Positions 34,710 to 43,712 of a DNA stretch of 64,000 nucleotides are shown here, one piece after another; positions within the stretch are counted from its first letter, which is position 1, and the number at the start of each line of letters is the position of its first letter. Position numbers and translations under genes: made by a program. Source of the DNA: Afipia carboxidovorans OM5 (lineage in GTDB: Bacteria; Pseudomonadota; Alphaproteobacteria; Rhizobiales; Xanthobacteraceae); contig NC_015684.1 of assembly GCF_000218565.1 (NCBI RefSeq), positions 3,280,001 through 3,344,000 of the forward strand, given 5' to 3'. The notes under the pieces are model-generated. The model searched no databases. It was not told the origin of the DNA and was given only the letters and a program-made list of their open reading frames with translations.

Positions 34710-35651
34710 TCAATACGCCGCTACGTCGTTCATCAAGACCGCAGTCATGGTCTTGTTCAGAACCGAGTCCTTGACCGCCTGAAACGCGAAAGTCGCCTGA
34801 ATACCGCCGGGACCGGAGATCGGCAGCTTCGGGCGCGACAGGTGGACCTCGTGCAGCGTGAAAGTGAGTGATTTTTCAGCATCGATCTGCCAGCCGAATG
34901 AGAGTTCACAGGCCGCACCACTTACAGCCTGATCGAGCAACGTGGTGTCGGCAAAGCGTACTACAATATTTCCCGTTGCAGTCACCATCGCAGGGTCTGC
35001 ATCCTCGATGCGGCCATCAGGGCGGATAACTTCGACCTTGTCGAGGTTGTTGGAATAGCTGAGCTCGGCTGAGACAACATGGCCGAGCGCCATGCCATCG
35101 CGTTTGATCTCGCCCATGAACTGCGAGAAGCGCTCGATAACGGCCTCCGCCGGTGTGCCTGCGCCCGTGGACGTGCCCTTCGTCTCACCTTGTGCGATCA
35201 GGCTCATGGTGGCGTTCAAGAGACCCGAGCGCTGCATCTGGATGCGCATGGTGTTGGCGCGGGCGCCGACATTCATGCCATAGCTCGGCACCTCCGGCAG
35301 TCCAATCTCGATCGCCATCGAAGGCAGCGCCGGCGCTCCAGAGATGAAGGTGTGCACATAATCAGGTGCGATCCCTGTGGTCGTTGGCGCGCCGAACAAC
35401 AATTTAAGCCAATAGCCGAAATTGCGCAGATCAACCGGCACAACGACATCGCCTTCATTGTTGACCACATCGCGGCTCGGTGGCAGCGGCTCGCGCCCGA
35501 GCCCCAACAGATCGCTCTCGATCAGGTTCTGCTCGTCGCCGAGGCCGGACGACACAAACGGCAGTTTGTGAAATCCAGACGCCGGCGGCGTGCCGTATGT
35601 GGCTTCAAAAGCAACCGCCATTACTGCGTTCGCACCGCGGGCGCGCGCCAT
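34710..35651 (-). CDS. Major tail tube protein
   Basis: A 313-residue protein of the phage tail tube type: start ARGANAVMAVAFEATYGTPP, beta-rich core, and C-terminal AFQAVKDSVLNKTMTAVLMND. AGGAGATCGAC precedes the ATG. It stands upstream of the chaperones and tape measure in gene order, as lambda gpV does. It polymerises to form the tail shaft. Confidence 0.82.
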   Translation of the reverse strand: MARARGANAVMAVAFEATYGTPPASGFHKLPFVSSGLGDEQNLIESDLLGLGREPLPPSRDVVNNEGDVVVPVDLRNFGYWLKLLFGAPTTTGIAPDYVHTFISGAPALPSMAIEIGLPEVPSYGMNVGARANTMRIQMQRSGLLNATMSLIAQGETKGTSTGAGTPAEAVIERFSQFMGEIKRDGMALGHVVSAELSYSNNLDKVEVIRPDGRIEDADPAMVTATGNIVVRFADTTLLDQAVSGAACELSFGWQIDAEKSLTFTLHEVHLSRPKLPISGPGGIQATFAFQAVKDSVLNKTMTAVLMNDVAAY

Positions 35652-35681
35652 GTCGATCTCCTGGAATGATGTTTATGATAT

Positions 35682-36113
35682 TCAGTTCAGCGGATCGGGC
35701 GTGGCATAGGTTGCAATAAGCACGACATCGGCCCAGCGTCCGGGCAATGCGCCGGAGCTCTCGACATCGGCAGCGGCCGGCGCCTCGGCTTCGATAAAAT
35801 CGCATAAACCCCACAGCGTCCGATTGGCTGCAATCTCGATCCCGATCCGGCCGAGGATTGCATCGAGTGCCTGTTCGCGCGGGCCGATCCCTTGATGCAC
35901 CGCGACTTCAATCGGGATGCGATGACTGAAGATGTAGGTTAAAGGCGACAGTGTCGCTTCGGGCTCACCAGGATCGCCGTCACGGATAATGACGAGGCCG
36001 CCTGGCGGTACCCGCTCGGGCTTTGCCAGATTGCGTTCGACCTTCGCCTCCGGCACTGCCGCGGCGATCAGAGCGACGATCGCATCGAGCACCTGTTCAC
36101 GCTTGCTGGTCAC
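35682..36113 (-). CDS. Tail terminator-like minor tail protein
   Basis: A protein of about 143 residues starting at a GTG (36113) with TSKREQVLDAIVALIAAAVPEAKVERN-like sequence, the pattern of phage tail terminator/U-like proteins (short helix, then beta sheet: GLVIIRDGDPGEPEATLSP). The start is uncertain since no strong binding site is visible; an open frame extends upstream to 36263. It lies between the DUF6441 protein and the tail tube, the usual place of the tail terminator. Confidence 0.65.
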   Translation of the reverse strand: MTSKREQVLDAIVALIAAAVPEAKVERNLAKPERVPPGGLVIIRDGDPGEPEATLSPLTYIFSHRIPIEVAVHQGIGPREQALDAILGRIGIEIAANRTLWGLCDFIEAEAPAAADVESSGALPGRWADVVLIATYATPDPLN

Positions 36114-36195
36114 GGCACGGTCACGATCAAAATGGCTGCTATGAAAGCAAGGGATGGGAGAATAGTGGCCATTGCCATTCGCGCCTGATGCACGA

Positions 36196-36852
36196 TCATC
36201 TCCAATGCTGCGCGAGGATCGGACCGACGCGGTTTGCCCAGCGCTGTGCGATCGGCTCGACATCGAGCCGCTTGCGTAGCGTGACCTGCGGCACCAGGAT
36301 GAACACCACGACGGTCGATCGACCTGTCAGGCGGGTGAACTGCGCGCCGCTGCGGGTCCGACCGGCGTTCGGCCGTGCCAGCCCTCGCTTGCTCAGCCGC
36401 GCGTTGTCGACGACCAGCAGCGACGGCTTTCCGCGACGATAGACGAAGCGCAGCCGCATGCCGGTGCGCCGCTCGAAGCCGCCGGGCGTAATCCGTGCAC
36501 GAGCGCCGGTCGTCGTCAGACCAGTCGCGCCCGCGGCCGGCGTCGGGATCGCAAGCCAGAAACCGTTCTTCGAGCGGATGGTTACGCCGCGATCGAAGAC
36601 GTCGACAAGGTTCGGTGCCTTCGACCAGATAAAGGCAGCCGCATCGAGGCTTGCGCCGCCCTCGGGAAAGGTCTTGCCGCGCCAGGTGTTGGCGAGTCGA
36701 CGTCCGAGGCCGGCATCGACGACATCGGCGCGCAGATCGCCCTTGAGCCCATCGGTCACCTCGCGCATGGCGCCGGTGACCGAGCGCGCTGCCTGTATTT
36801 CGTTGTCAGTGAGAACTTTAGCGAGATCGTCGGCCTTCAACGTGAAGCGCAT
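36196..36852 (-). CDS. Minor tail/neck protein, DUF6441-like
   Basis: A 218-residue basic protein starting at 36852, five bases after the preceding gene stop. The opening MRFTLKADDLAKVLTDNE and the central RRGKPSLLVVDNARLS fit a family of phage minor tail proteins (DUF6441) related in place to lambda gpZ. It is expected at the head-tail joint. Confidence 0.7.
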   Translation of the reverse strand: MRFTLKADDLAKVLTDNEIQAARSVTGAMREVTDGLKGDLRADVVDAGLGRRLANTWRGKTFPEGGASLDAAAFIWSKAPNLVDVFDRGVTIRSKNGFWLAIPTPAAGATGLTTTGARARITPGGFERRTGMRLRFVYRRGKPSLLVVDNARLSKRGLARPNAGRTRSGAQFTRLTGRSTVVVFILVPQVTLRKRLDVEPIAQRWANRVGPILAQHWR

Positions 36853-36856
36853 CAGC

Positions 36857-37177
36857 TCAACCCTGCAACGAGGCCTCGCAGACCCACACCAGCCGCAGGC
36901 TGTCAGCAATGGGCGGCGCGATGATTTCAAAGGTGTCGCCATCGAACTCGACCGTGTCGCCGCTCGCAGGTTCGGCGACCTCCGAGCGGCGCACATCGAT
37001 GAGCACCGTCGGCAGGATTGCTCGGCTGTCGCCGAAGCCAACGACCTGGTCGGGCCGCCGTACGGCGACACGAACAGCGACGCCCGACCCCACCCCGCCC
37101 GGACGCCAGATCGCGACGCGGGCAATATTCGGGTCGGTGAACAGCGCATCGATCGCCGCGGTGAATGCGTCCACCAC
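36857..37177 (-). CDS. Head-tail joining protein
   Basis: A 106-residue protein with an all-beta look and acidic ends; it begins at one of two GTG codons (37177 or 37174) seven bases after the capsid gene stop. The place right after the capsid and before the neck proteins, and the segment DTVEFDGDTFEIIAPP, suit a phage head-tail joining protein (lambda FII-like). Family certainty is moderate. Confidence 0.65.
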   Translation of the reverse strand: MVDAFTAAIDALFTDPNIARVAIWRPGGVGSGVAVRVAVRRPDQVVGFGDSRAILPTVLIDVRRSEVAEPASGDTVEFDGDTFEIIAPPIADSLRLVWVCEASLQG

Positions 37178-37183
37178 GATAGC

Positions 37184-38206
37184 TTAGTTGCTGGTAGTAA
37201 TCTTGACGGCAAGTCGCGGGCGCTTGTTGATCGGTAGTGGCGAGGCCTCGGTCTTGACGTCGATGGCGCTGCCGTCCAGCCGCGCAATCTGGCGGGCATA
37301 GATCGGCAGACCCATGGTGTTGACGGTCTCGATCAGGTTGGCCGGCGCGCCATAGGTCACGAAGGTGTCCATGGTGCCGAGCGGGAAGGCAATGCCTTCG
37401 CCCGCTGGAATCAGCGTCTCGATCGCGCCGGTCGAGAGCGTCACCGTGGCGTTGTATTCCTCAAACACGATACCAGAGAACGGGAAGCGCCGGCGGGTGT
37501 CCTCGCGCAACGGCTGCGCCCCAGTTGCGGAGAAGTATTTGTACGCCTCCTCGACCCTGGCGTGACCGATCAGCTTGTCGAAGAAACTGGGGCTGACCAG
37601 CGCGAGCACGCCGGTCATGGTCTCGCCCTTGAGCTCCGTCTCGATGCTGCGAAGCACCTCGCGGCACTTGGCCTGGACCTGGGTCGCCGCGGTGCCGAGC
37701 ACGAAATCGACTGCCTGCTGGGCAAGCCCGAACTCATCGAAATAGTCATAAAGGGTGACGCCGGCACCATCCTTGACGACGCCGCGCAGTGCATTGACCT
37801 CCATGTATTCACGGGTCTGGGCATGCTTCGCCCGCATGCGGGTGAGTTTGCGCTCCATGACGGTGGCAAGCGGATCTGCGGCATCCGCGACGCCGAAGCC
37901 ACGCACGCCCTGGATATCCTGCGGGGTGATGACGTCATCGTGCGGGATCCACGGCACTGTGAACGAGCGCATCGAGCGGGCATCGCGGTTGGCGACGGTG
38001 GCCGGCCCGCCCAGTGGCACTGTCGGCAGCAGGTTGAGCACGCCCTCGGCCTGCTCGATGATGGCGCTACGTTGGGTGATACCCTCAAAACGAAACAGGC
38101 CCATCTCGCCGAGACGGGTGTAGATATTAGGCAGGATATTGATGGCCTGGGTCATCTCGGCAAGCGTGTAACCGCCTGCGTCGAAGGGATTGATCATCGG
38201 AGCCAT
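37184..38206 (-). CDS. Major capsid protein (lambda gpE family)
   Basis: A 340-residue protein with the gpE-family features: MINPFDAGGYTLAEMTQAIN start, PRSMR-like SFTVPWIPHDD segment, and TASGAQ-like C-terminal region with SPLPINKRPRL. AAGGAG precedes the ATG at 38206; an upstream in-frame part is intergenic and includes a hairpin. It builds the icosahedral head together with the decoration protein just upstream. Confidence 0.9.
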   Translation of the reverse strand: MAPMINPFDAGGYTLAEMTQAINILPNIYTRLGEMGLFRFEGITQRSAIIEQAEGVLNLLPTVPLGGPATVANRDARSMRSFTVPWIPHDDVITPQDIQGVRGFGVADAADPLATVMERKLTRMRAKHAQTREYMEVNALRGVVKDGAGVTLYDYFDEFGLAQQAVDFVLGTAATQVQAKCREVLRSIETELKGETMTGVLALVSPSFFDKLIGHARVEEAYKYFSATGAQPLREDTRRRFPFSGIVFEEYNATVTLSTGAIETLIPAGEGIAFPLGTMDTFVTYGAPANLIETVNTMGLPIYARQIARLDGSAIDVKTEASPLPINKRPRLAVKITTSN

Positions 38207-38222
38207 GGGGTTGGGTCTCCTT

Positions 38223-38260
38223 AAAAAAGATTGGGCCTCGATGGAAATCCATCGAGGCCC
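38223..38260 (-). terminator. Strong hairpin with T run between decoration and capsid genes
   Basis: On the minus strand GGGCCTCGATGG and CCATCGAGGCCC form a perfect 12-base stem with a four-base loop (38233-38260) followed by AATCTTTTTT. It looks like a full intrinsic terminator, yet sits in the middle of the head operon and 17 bases before the capsid start. Confidence 0.75.
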
Positions 38261-38286
38261 GGCCAAGCGGGGAGGTTCAGAAAAGA

Positions 38287-38676
38287 TCAGGCGGTGTCGC
38301 GAGCGACGAGCCCCACAGCGGACAGCTCGGCATGCTTGGCCGCAGTCTTGGATGCATCGTCGACCGAAGCATCGAGCACGAGGGCGGCCTTCGACAGGAT
38401 CACGGGGCCGCGCGCGACGACGAGGCCGGCCTTATCCGCGGCCGTGGCGTCGACGGCCTCGATGAGGACGGCGATCGCAGTCTCAGCACCCTCGTCGCCG
38501 GCAAACTGGGCTGCCGGAGACAGGCGGTACTTGCCAGAGGCGGTGATCTTCCCGAGCACCGAGCCAAGCGTGTAGTTGGTGCCGGCCTTGAGGGTAACGG
38601 TCTCGCGGCTATAGTTGCCATTGAGCTCATATTTGAGCAGGTCGCCGAGCGTCGGCGCCATGGTGAGAACGGGCAT
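38287..38676 (-). CDS. Head decoration protein (lambda gpD family)
   Basis: A 129-residue protein with the gpD layout: N-terminal arm with LLKYELNGNYSRETVTL, then GTNYTLGSVLGKITASGKY and AVLIEAVDAT. Trimers of this protein cap the expanded capsid. Placement directly before the capsid gene matches lambda D-E order. Confidence 0.87.
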   Translation of the reverse strand: MPVLTMAPTLGDLLKYELNGNYSRETVTLKAGTNYTLGSVLGKITASGKYRLSPAAQFAGDEGAETAIAVLIEAVDATAADKAGLVVARGPVILSKAALVLDASVDDASKTAAKHAELSAVGLVARDTA

Positions 38677-38704
38677 GCGGGATCCTCCTCAAATCTGTCG
38701 ATGA

Positions 38705-39121
38705 TCAGGCGCGGGCCGCTGCCGCACGCTCCCTGGCACGCCGCACGATCGGGCTGTCGCCGGCTGCGGGCGTGGACGGCGCCGTGACGATGACACTCGT
38801 CGCCTCGCTCCGCTGGCTAAGCGTGTCGAGCACGGAGCGACGCAGTGCATCGGCGGAGACGCCCCTGGCGACCGCGTCCGCCGCGTCGACCGCGACGCCG
38901 AGCCGGGCAGCCTGCGCGGCAACGGCAGCGATCTCGGCGAACTCGGCGCGCAGTCTGCCCGTGGGGTCGGGTTCGATGGCCGGGGCAGTCGCGGGCACGA
39001 TGGCCGTCTGAGCCGGAGGAACCGCCGGTTCAGGGATTGCCGGGACCGGAGATGCTGCCGGCAGCGCGGGCTGCGGCTCGTTCGGTTCGTTTCGACTGTG
39101 TTCGGTGTCGTTCGTCGCCAT
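38705..39121 (-). CDS. Nested in-frame scaffold protein (Nu3-like)
   Basis: Inside the protease gene, an ATG at 39121 (MATNDTEHSRNEPNEPQPA) is preceded by a perfect AGGAGG nine bases upstream, so a 138-residue C-terminal product should be made on its own. It is Pro-rich at first, then a long Ala-rich helix, as scaffolding proteins are. Lambda makes Nu3 from gene C in just this way. Confidence 0.7.
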   Translation of the reverse strand: MATNDTEHSRNEPNEPQPALPAASPVPAIPEPAVPPAQTAIVPATAPAIEPDPTGRLRAEFAEIAAVAAQAARLGVAVDAADAVARGVSADALRRSVLDTLSQRSEATSVIVTAPSTPAAGDSPIVRRARERAAAARA

Positions 39122-40015
39122 GGACGATATCCTCCTGGGTGTCGGGTTGCTGGTGGCACGCGGCGCCGAGGCCATGCGGTCGAAATCGGCAGCCATCTCT
39201 GCGATGGCGAGGTCGAGCGTGCCGACGCGGTCGGCGAGGCCGGCGCGGATTGCGAGCTCGCCGCGATAGATCGCAGCATTCGTACCGCGCACCGTCTCGC
39301 TCGTCAGCCCACGATTGCCGGCAACGAGCCCGCAGAATTCGAAGTAGAGGCGATCGACGTCGGCCTGAATCGTGGCGCGGGCGCGTTCGGACAAGGGCTC
39401 GTGCGCATTGCCGTCGACTTTGCGATCGCCGGCGAACACGAAGGTCCAGGCCAGTCCCGCCTTGGCGTCCGCCCCGCTCTCGTCGATGTGAACAGCGACC
39501 ACGCCGATCGAGCCGACTTCGCCGGTGCGCGAGACATAGAGCCGGTCCGCCGCGCTCGCGATGGCATAGGCCGCCGACAGCGCGCTCTCGTTTGCAACGG
39601 CCCAGAGCGGCTTTGCGTTCGCGCTCGAAATGGCCTTGATCCGCTCGACCAGGTCGAACAACCCGCCAACCTCTCCGCCCGAGGAGTCGACGTCGAGGAT
39701 CACGCCGCGCACGCTCGCGTCATCCATGGCGACGGCGACCGCCTCCGCGATATCGTCGTAGGCTTGGAGTCCGCTCGCGGCGTCGAGATAGCCCGAACGA
39801 CTGACAAGCGTTCCGATCACCGAGACGACCGCAATCCTCTCGGCCGTGATCGACGTGAGGGGCGCCAGATCGGTTTGCGGTCCGATCGACTCCAGCGTAC
39901 CGCCGGCGAGACGCGGCCCCAGCACACCGAGGATGACCTCGAGCCTGCCGCGCGCGATCAATAGCGGCGTGCCGAATACGCGGCCGGCCAAATGCGGTAG
40001 GTCAGGCATTCGCAT
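38705..40015 (-). CDS. S49 capsid maturation protease with scaffold tail
   Basis: A 436-residue protein. The N-terminal part (to about residue 300) is an SppA/S49-type serine protease: SSGGEVGG, catalytic Ser in ESALSAAYAIASAADRLY and the GDRKVDGNAHEPLSE lysine segment. The C-terminal 138 residues are Pro/Ala-rich and then helical, like a scaffold. The start at 40015 (AGGACA upstream) overlaps the portal gene. An internal start gives the separate scaffold, as in lambda C/Nu3. Confidence 0.87.
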   Translation of the reverse strand: MRMPDLPHLAGRVFGTPLLIARGRLEVILGVLGPRLAGGTLESIGPQTDLAPLTSITAERIAVVSVIGTLVSRSGYLDAASGLQAYDDIAEAVAVAMDDASVRGVILDVDSSGGEVGGLFDLVERIKAISSANAKPLWAVANESALSAAYAIASAADRLYVSRTGEVGSIGVVAVHIDESGADAKAGLAWTFVFAGDRKVDGNAHEPLSERARATIQADVDRLYFEFCGLVAGNRGLTSETVRGTNAAIYRGELAIRAGLADRVGTLDLAIAEMAADFDRMASAPRATSNPTPRRISSMATNDTEHSRNEPNEPQPALPAASPVPAIPEPAVPPAQTAIVPATAPAIEPDPTGRLRAEFAEIAAVAAQAARLGVAVDAADAVARGVSADALRRSVLDTLSQRSEATSVIVTAPSTPAAGDSPIVRRARERAAAARA

Positions 40016-41477
40016 TGTCCTGTTCGCCGGCCGGCGTGTTGCTCGGCTCACCCTGAAACAGTGGCGAAGCTGCGGACGACCGGAAACTCAACCCGAGCGA
40101 ATTCTCGCGTGCCTGGTCGGCCGCGATCTCAGCGTCGACCTGCTCAGCGTCGTAGCCGCGCTCTGCCAACGCCTGCGTTCGGCTCTTCAAACCGGCATTG
40201 ATCTGCTCGATCTCGGCACGGGCGTCCTTCAGCGGGTCGACCCAGTCCCACTTCGGCGGCAGCCAGCCGCAGGCGAGGTGTTCACGCCGCCGGTCGTCAT
40301 AGCGCGGAAGATCAAGCGCGCCGGCAAGCACCGCCGTGTCCATCCAGCGCGCCCACACCCGGCGGCAGAGCTGCCAGACGATCACGGCATGCTGGTAGGC
40401 TTCAATGCGGCGGCGGAATTCGAGCAGCGCAAGGCGAGAATTCGAGTAGTTCGCCTTGAGCATATCGTTCGACAGATACGCATAAGGTACACCCAACGCC
40501 GCTGAAACCTGCAGCAGCGTACGGTACTGGAACGGCTCGTAGGTCTGTCCTGAGTCGGCCGGCGCCGAGGTCTGCACCTCCTCACCCGGCTCCAGCATGG
40601 TGATCTGGCCGGGCTGCAGGTCGATGGTACGCTCGTCGTTGTCGTCCCGGCCCTCCGCGGCATCGAGCGGTTCGGCTGGCGCTGGCGTCGTGATAAACAG
40701 CGCGTGCATTGCCGCGACCTTCTTGCGGTCGAGTTCGGCGTCGTCATACTGATCAAGCAGGAACAGCTTGACGGTGCCGGCGGCAAACCGTGACACGCCG
40801 CGCAACTGACCGGCATCGACCGGATCGATGACGTGCACGATCTCGGAGGCCGGGATGCGGACGGTTTCGCCGGCAAGCCCAGGATCGGTGATGTCGCCCG
40901 GGTGTCTCCGTAGAAAGTAATAGGCAACACGACGGCCTACGCGATCGAATTCGATCCCCTGCCGGATCACATTGCCGTCGGGCATAACTTCGTTACGACT
41001 GAGCGGTAGCATCTCCGACGGCAACATCTGCAGCTGCAGCGGGACGGTTAATCCATCCTGAGGTCGCCGCGGCCGAAATCGAAAGAATACCTCGCCGGCA
41101 ATGAACACTTCGCGCGCGGCGCGGCGCTGCAGGCCATAGAAGTCGGTGAAGCCCTCCGCATCAGCTTCATCGGTCCAGCTGAGCCAAAGCTCCTGAACCG
41201 CGGCTTTCACGCCAGCATCCTTGATGAGAGACGACGGTTTGATGCCTGCGCCAACGACATTGCCAGCCCAGCTCTCGATCGCATTGGCGGCATAACCATT
41301 GTTGCGCACCAGCCAGCGGGCGCGGGCAACGATATCGGGACCTGCTACCGCAATCAACGTGTTGAGATGCGCCCGGCTCGGCTGAAATCCTCTCAGTCGC
41401 CGATTTGCAAGCCCTGCCTCGAACCCGCCAATGAAGGCACCGACGCGGCGACGAAATGCTGTCAGTGAGGCGAGCAC
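40002..41477 (-). CDS. Portal protein (lambda gpB family)
   Basis: A 491-residue protein with the lambda portal signatures: VRNNGYAANAIESWAGNVVG near residue 58, RREVFIAGEVF-like segment, HVIDPVDAGQLRGVSRFA and PYAYLSNDMLKANYSNSR. It forms the dodecameric ring for DNA entry. Its start abuts the gpW-like gene and its end overlaps the protease gene. Confidence 0.93.
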   Translation of the reverse strand: MLASLTAFRRRVGAFIGGFEAGLANRRLRGFQPSRAHLNTLIAVAGPDIVARARWLVRNNGYAANAIESWAGNVVGAGIKPSSLIKDAGVKAAVQELWLSWTDEADAEGFTDFYGLQRRAAREVFIAGEVFFRFRPRRPQDGLTVPLQLQMLPSEMLPLSRNEVMPDGNVIRQGIEFDRVGRRVAYYFLRRHPGDITDPGLAGETVRIPASEIVHVIDPVDAGQLRGVSRFAAGTVKLFLLDQYDDAELDRKKVAAMHALFITTPAPAEPLDAAEGRDDNDERTIDLQPGQITMLEPGEEVQTSAPADSGQTYEPFQYRTLLQVSAALGVPYAYLSNDMLKANYSNSRLALLEFRRRIEAYQHAVIVWQLCRRVWARWMDTAVLAGALDLPRYDDRRREHLACGWLPPKWDWVDPLKDARAEIEQINAGLKSRTQALAERGYDAEQVDAEIAADQARENSLGLSFRSSAASPLFQGEPSNTPAGEQDNANA

Positions 41478-41690
41478 TCAAAGCCCCTTCGACGCAGACG
41501 TGAGAATGCGGCGCTTGCGGCCACCTTCCCGGGTCGCAGCAATGCGGCGCTCGAGATCGGTGAGAGCTGCCGCCATCTCGGCATCGCTCGCATATGTGAC
41601 CCGGCGGCCGTCGATTTCGACGGTGCGCACGCCACGAAAGCGCGCCGCGAGCAGCGCATCGCGTTGCGCCAACATCTCTTCGAGTGTCAT
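41478..41690 (-). CDS. gpW-like head-tail joining protein
   Basis: A 70-residue, helix-strand-helix protein (MTLEEMLAQRDALLAARF, then VEIDGRRVTY, then LERRIAATRE) of gpW size and pattern. It stands between the terminase and portal genes exactly like lambda W. It closes the portal channel and links to the tail. Confidence 0.82.
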   Translation of the reverse strand: MTLEEMLAQRDALLAARFRGVRTVEIDGRRVTYASDAEMAAALTDLERRIAATREGGRKRRILTSASKGL

Positions 41691-41693
41691 GGC

Positions 41694-43712
41694 TCAACTC
41701 AGATAGCTCGACTGGAATACGCGGCGGCCGTGGCGCGTTGGCCGATGACGAATGACGCCGGCTACGGCACCGCTCTCCAATTGCGGATTGGCCGACTGTT
41801 TGCTGTCGACCTCCTCCACTGGTCCGATCTGGCGTTCCAGATCGGACCACATCGCCTCGGTCCAGCGGTCGGCGCCGACGATCCAGGCGGCGGCACGGGC
41901 GTAGACGCGGCAGTCGAGCGCTTCGTTGCGCTCTCTGAGCTTTTGCCATTCGAGGCGGGCGAAACCGCGCTTTGTGCGCACGGTCACCAGCTGCTCGGCC
42001 GTGAACTGCTTGAGCCATTCGTTCTCGACCCAGTGCGGCAAATGCACCGCTCCAGGCGGAAACACGCCACCGCCTGCACGTTCTTCCTCGGTTGGTTGTT
42101 CCAGCCGCAGAAAACGATAGGTCTCGGCCTTGAAGGTCGACACCGCCACGGTCCACAGCCGCGCGCCGCGGCGCAGGCGCTTGCCACCCTCGGTCGCATC
42201 AACGAAGGTCGGGCCCGACACCGGACTCGAGCGGTTGAAACCCTCGACGCCCTTGACTGGCGCGACCTGCATAAATCCCTGCCGGCGTGACCAGGCATAG
42301 ACTGCGGGGGCCTCGAAGCCGGTGTCGATGGCGAGCCGCGCGATCCTCAAGTGAGCGCCGCGCTGGTGCGACCAGATACGATCCAACAGCGCCGACAATT
42401 CCGCCCATGCTTCCGGCCGGTCGGGCCCGCCCGCGATCACGATATGATCGACGAGCCAGCTCTCCAGCCCACGGCCCCAGGCCCAAACATCGATCTCGAT
42501 CCGGTCCTTCTGGACGTCGGCGCCTGCAGTCAGGAACAGTCCGCCCGCAGGAACCGTGCCTGATGTCCAGTGCTCACGCCGGTCATAGAGGCGCCGCCAG
42601 TCCGGCGCCTCGCCCGTTTCGACCCAGCTCTCACCAAGGACAGTGTTGCGGAAGGCTCGCAGCGCCTCGTCCGAGCCCATCGCCGCCTCATGCGCTCGCG
42701 CGATCTGCATCCAGCTCATCCAACCCGGCGGCGAATACAGCGCCGAGAGGTGGTAGCCGACCGTCGTAGGATCAACAGCTGTTGCTGTCGGACGCCATTC
42801 GCCGCGCTCCAGCATCGTCGCCTTATGGTACTCGGCAATGGCGCCATCGCAGGAGCCACATGAATAATGCGCGCTTTCTGGTCTCCCCTTGTCCCAGCGC
42901 AGCCGCTCGAACTTCAGCCACTGCATCTCGCGGCAATGCGGGCACGGCACGAAGTAGCGCCGCTGGTCGCTCGCCTCATATTCACGCTCGATGCGCGAGA
43001 GACCGCGGATCGTCGGCGTTGAGACCAGCAACACTTTCCGCCGATGCGCGAAGGTCAGCGACCGGGCCTCGGCGAGCGTCACCGGATCGCCTTCCTCGTC
43101 GGCCGAGGCCGGATAGGCGTCGACCTCGTCGAGAAAGATGTAGCGGGCCGGCGTCGAGCGCAGGCCCACCGCCGAGTTGGCGCCCGTCATGATCAGGATG
43201 CCGCCAGCGAATTCCTTGGACAGCATGGTGTTGCCGGCGTCGCGCGAGCGCGCCGGTTTGACGCGACCCCGCAGCTCGGGACTTTCGTCGATCAGCGGAT
43301 CGATGCGCTGGCGCGAGTTGCGTTTGGCCAGTTCCACCGTCGGCTGCACGGCCAGCATCGGTCCCGGTGCCTGGTGGATGACAAAACCGATCCAGTTGTT
43401 GCCGGCTTCGGTCGCGCCGACCTGTGCGGCTTTCATGAACACAATGCGCTGTGCCGGATCGCCAGGCGATAGCCGATCCATGATCTCGCGCATGTAGGGC
43501 GTGCGCACGGTGCGATAGCGTCCCGGCTCGGCGGACGCCCGCGATCCCAGCCGGCGATGGCGATCCGCCCACTGCGAGACTGTCAGGTCGGGGTCTGGCG
43601 TAAGGCCGCTGCGCCATGCGCGAAGGATCTCCGCGGTGCCGTCAAAACCAAGGATATCGTCATTCAAGTCGGGGGCGGATTTCCGCAAGGCTGCCAAGCT
43701 GGCTGCGGACAT
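41694..43712 (-). CDS. Terminase large subunit (gpA family)
   Basis: A 672-residue packaging motor. The ATPase half has KAAQVGATEAGNNW as an atypical Walker A and FLDEVDAYPASADEEGDP as Walker B; a zinc-knuckle pair CPHC...CGSC lies near residue 255-285, and the nuclease half holds LFLTAGADVQKDRIEIDVW. It overlaps the small subunit gene by 53 bases at the ATG 43712. Confidence 0.93.
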   Translation of the reverse strand: MSAASLAALRKSAPDLNDDILGFDGTAEILRAWRSGLTPDPDLTVSQWADRHRRLGSRASAEPGRYRTVRTPYMREIMDRLSPGDPAQRIVFMKAAQVGATEAGNNWIGFVIHQAPGPMLAVQPTVELAKRNSRQRIDPLIDESPELRGRVKPARSRDAGNTMLSKEFAGGILIMTGANSAVGLRSTPARYIFLDEVDAYPASADEEGDPVTLAEARSLTFAHRRKVLLVSTPTIRGLSRIEREYEASDQRRYFVPCPHCREMQWLKFERLRWDKGRPESAHYSCGSCDGAIAEYHKATMLERGEWRPTATAVDPTTVGYHLSALYSPPGWMSWMQIARAHEAAMGSDEALRAFRNTVLGESWVETGEAPDWRRLYDRREHWTSGTVPAGGLFLTAGADVQKDRIEIDVWAWGRGLESWLVDHIVIAGGPDRPEAWAELSALLDRIWSHQRGAHLRIARLAIDTGFEAPAVYAWSRRQGFMQVAPVKGVEGFNRSSPVSGPTFVDATEGGKRLRRGARLWTVAVSTFKAETYRFLRLEQPTEEERAGGGVFPPGAVHLPHWVENEWLKQFTAEQLVTVRTKRGFARLEWQKLRERNEALDCRVYARAAAWIVGADRWTEAMWSDLERQIGPVEEVDSKQSANPQLESGAVAGVIRHRPTRHGRRVFQSSYLS

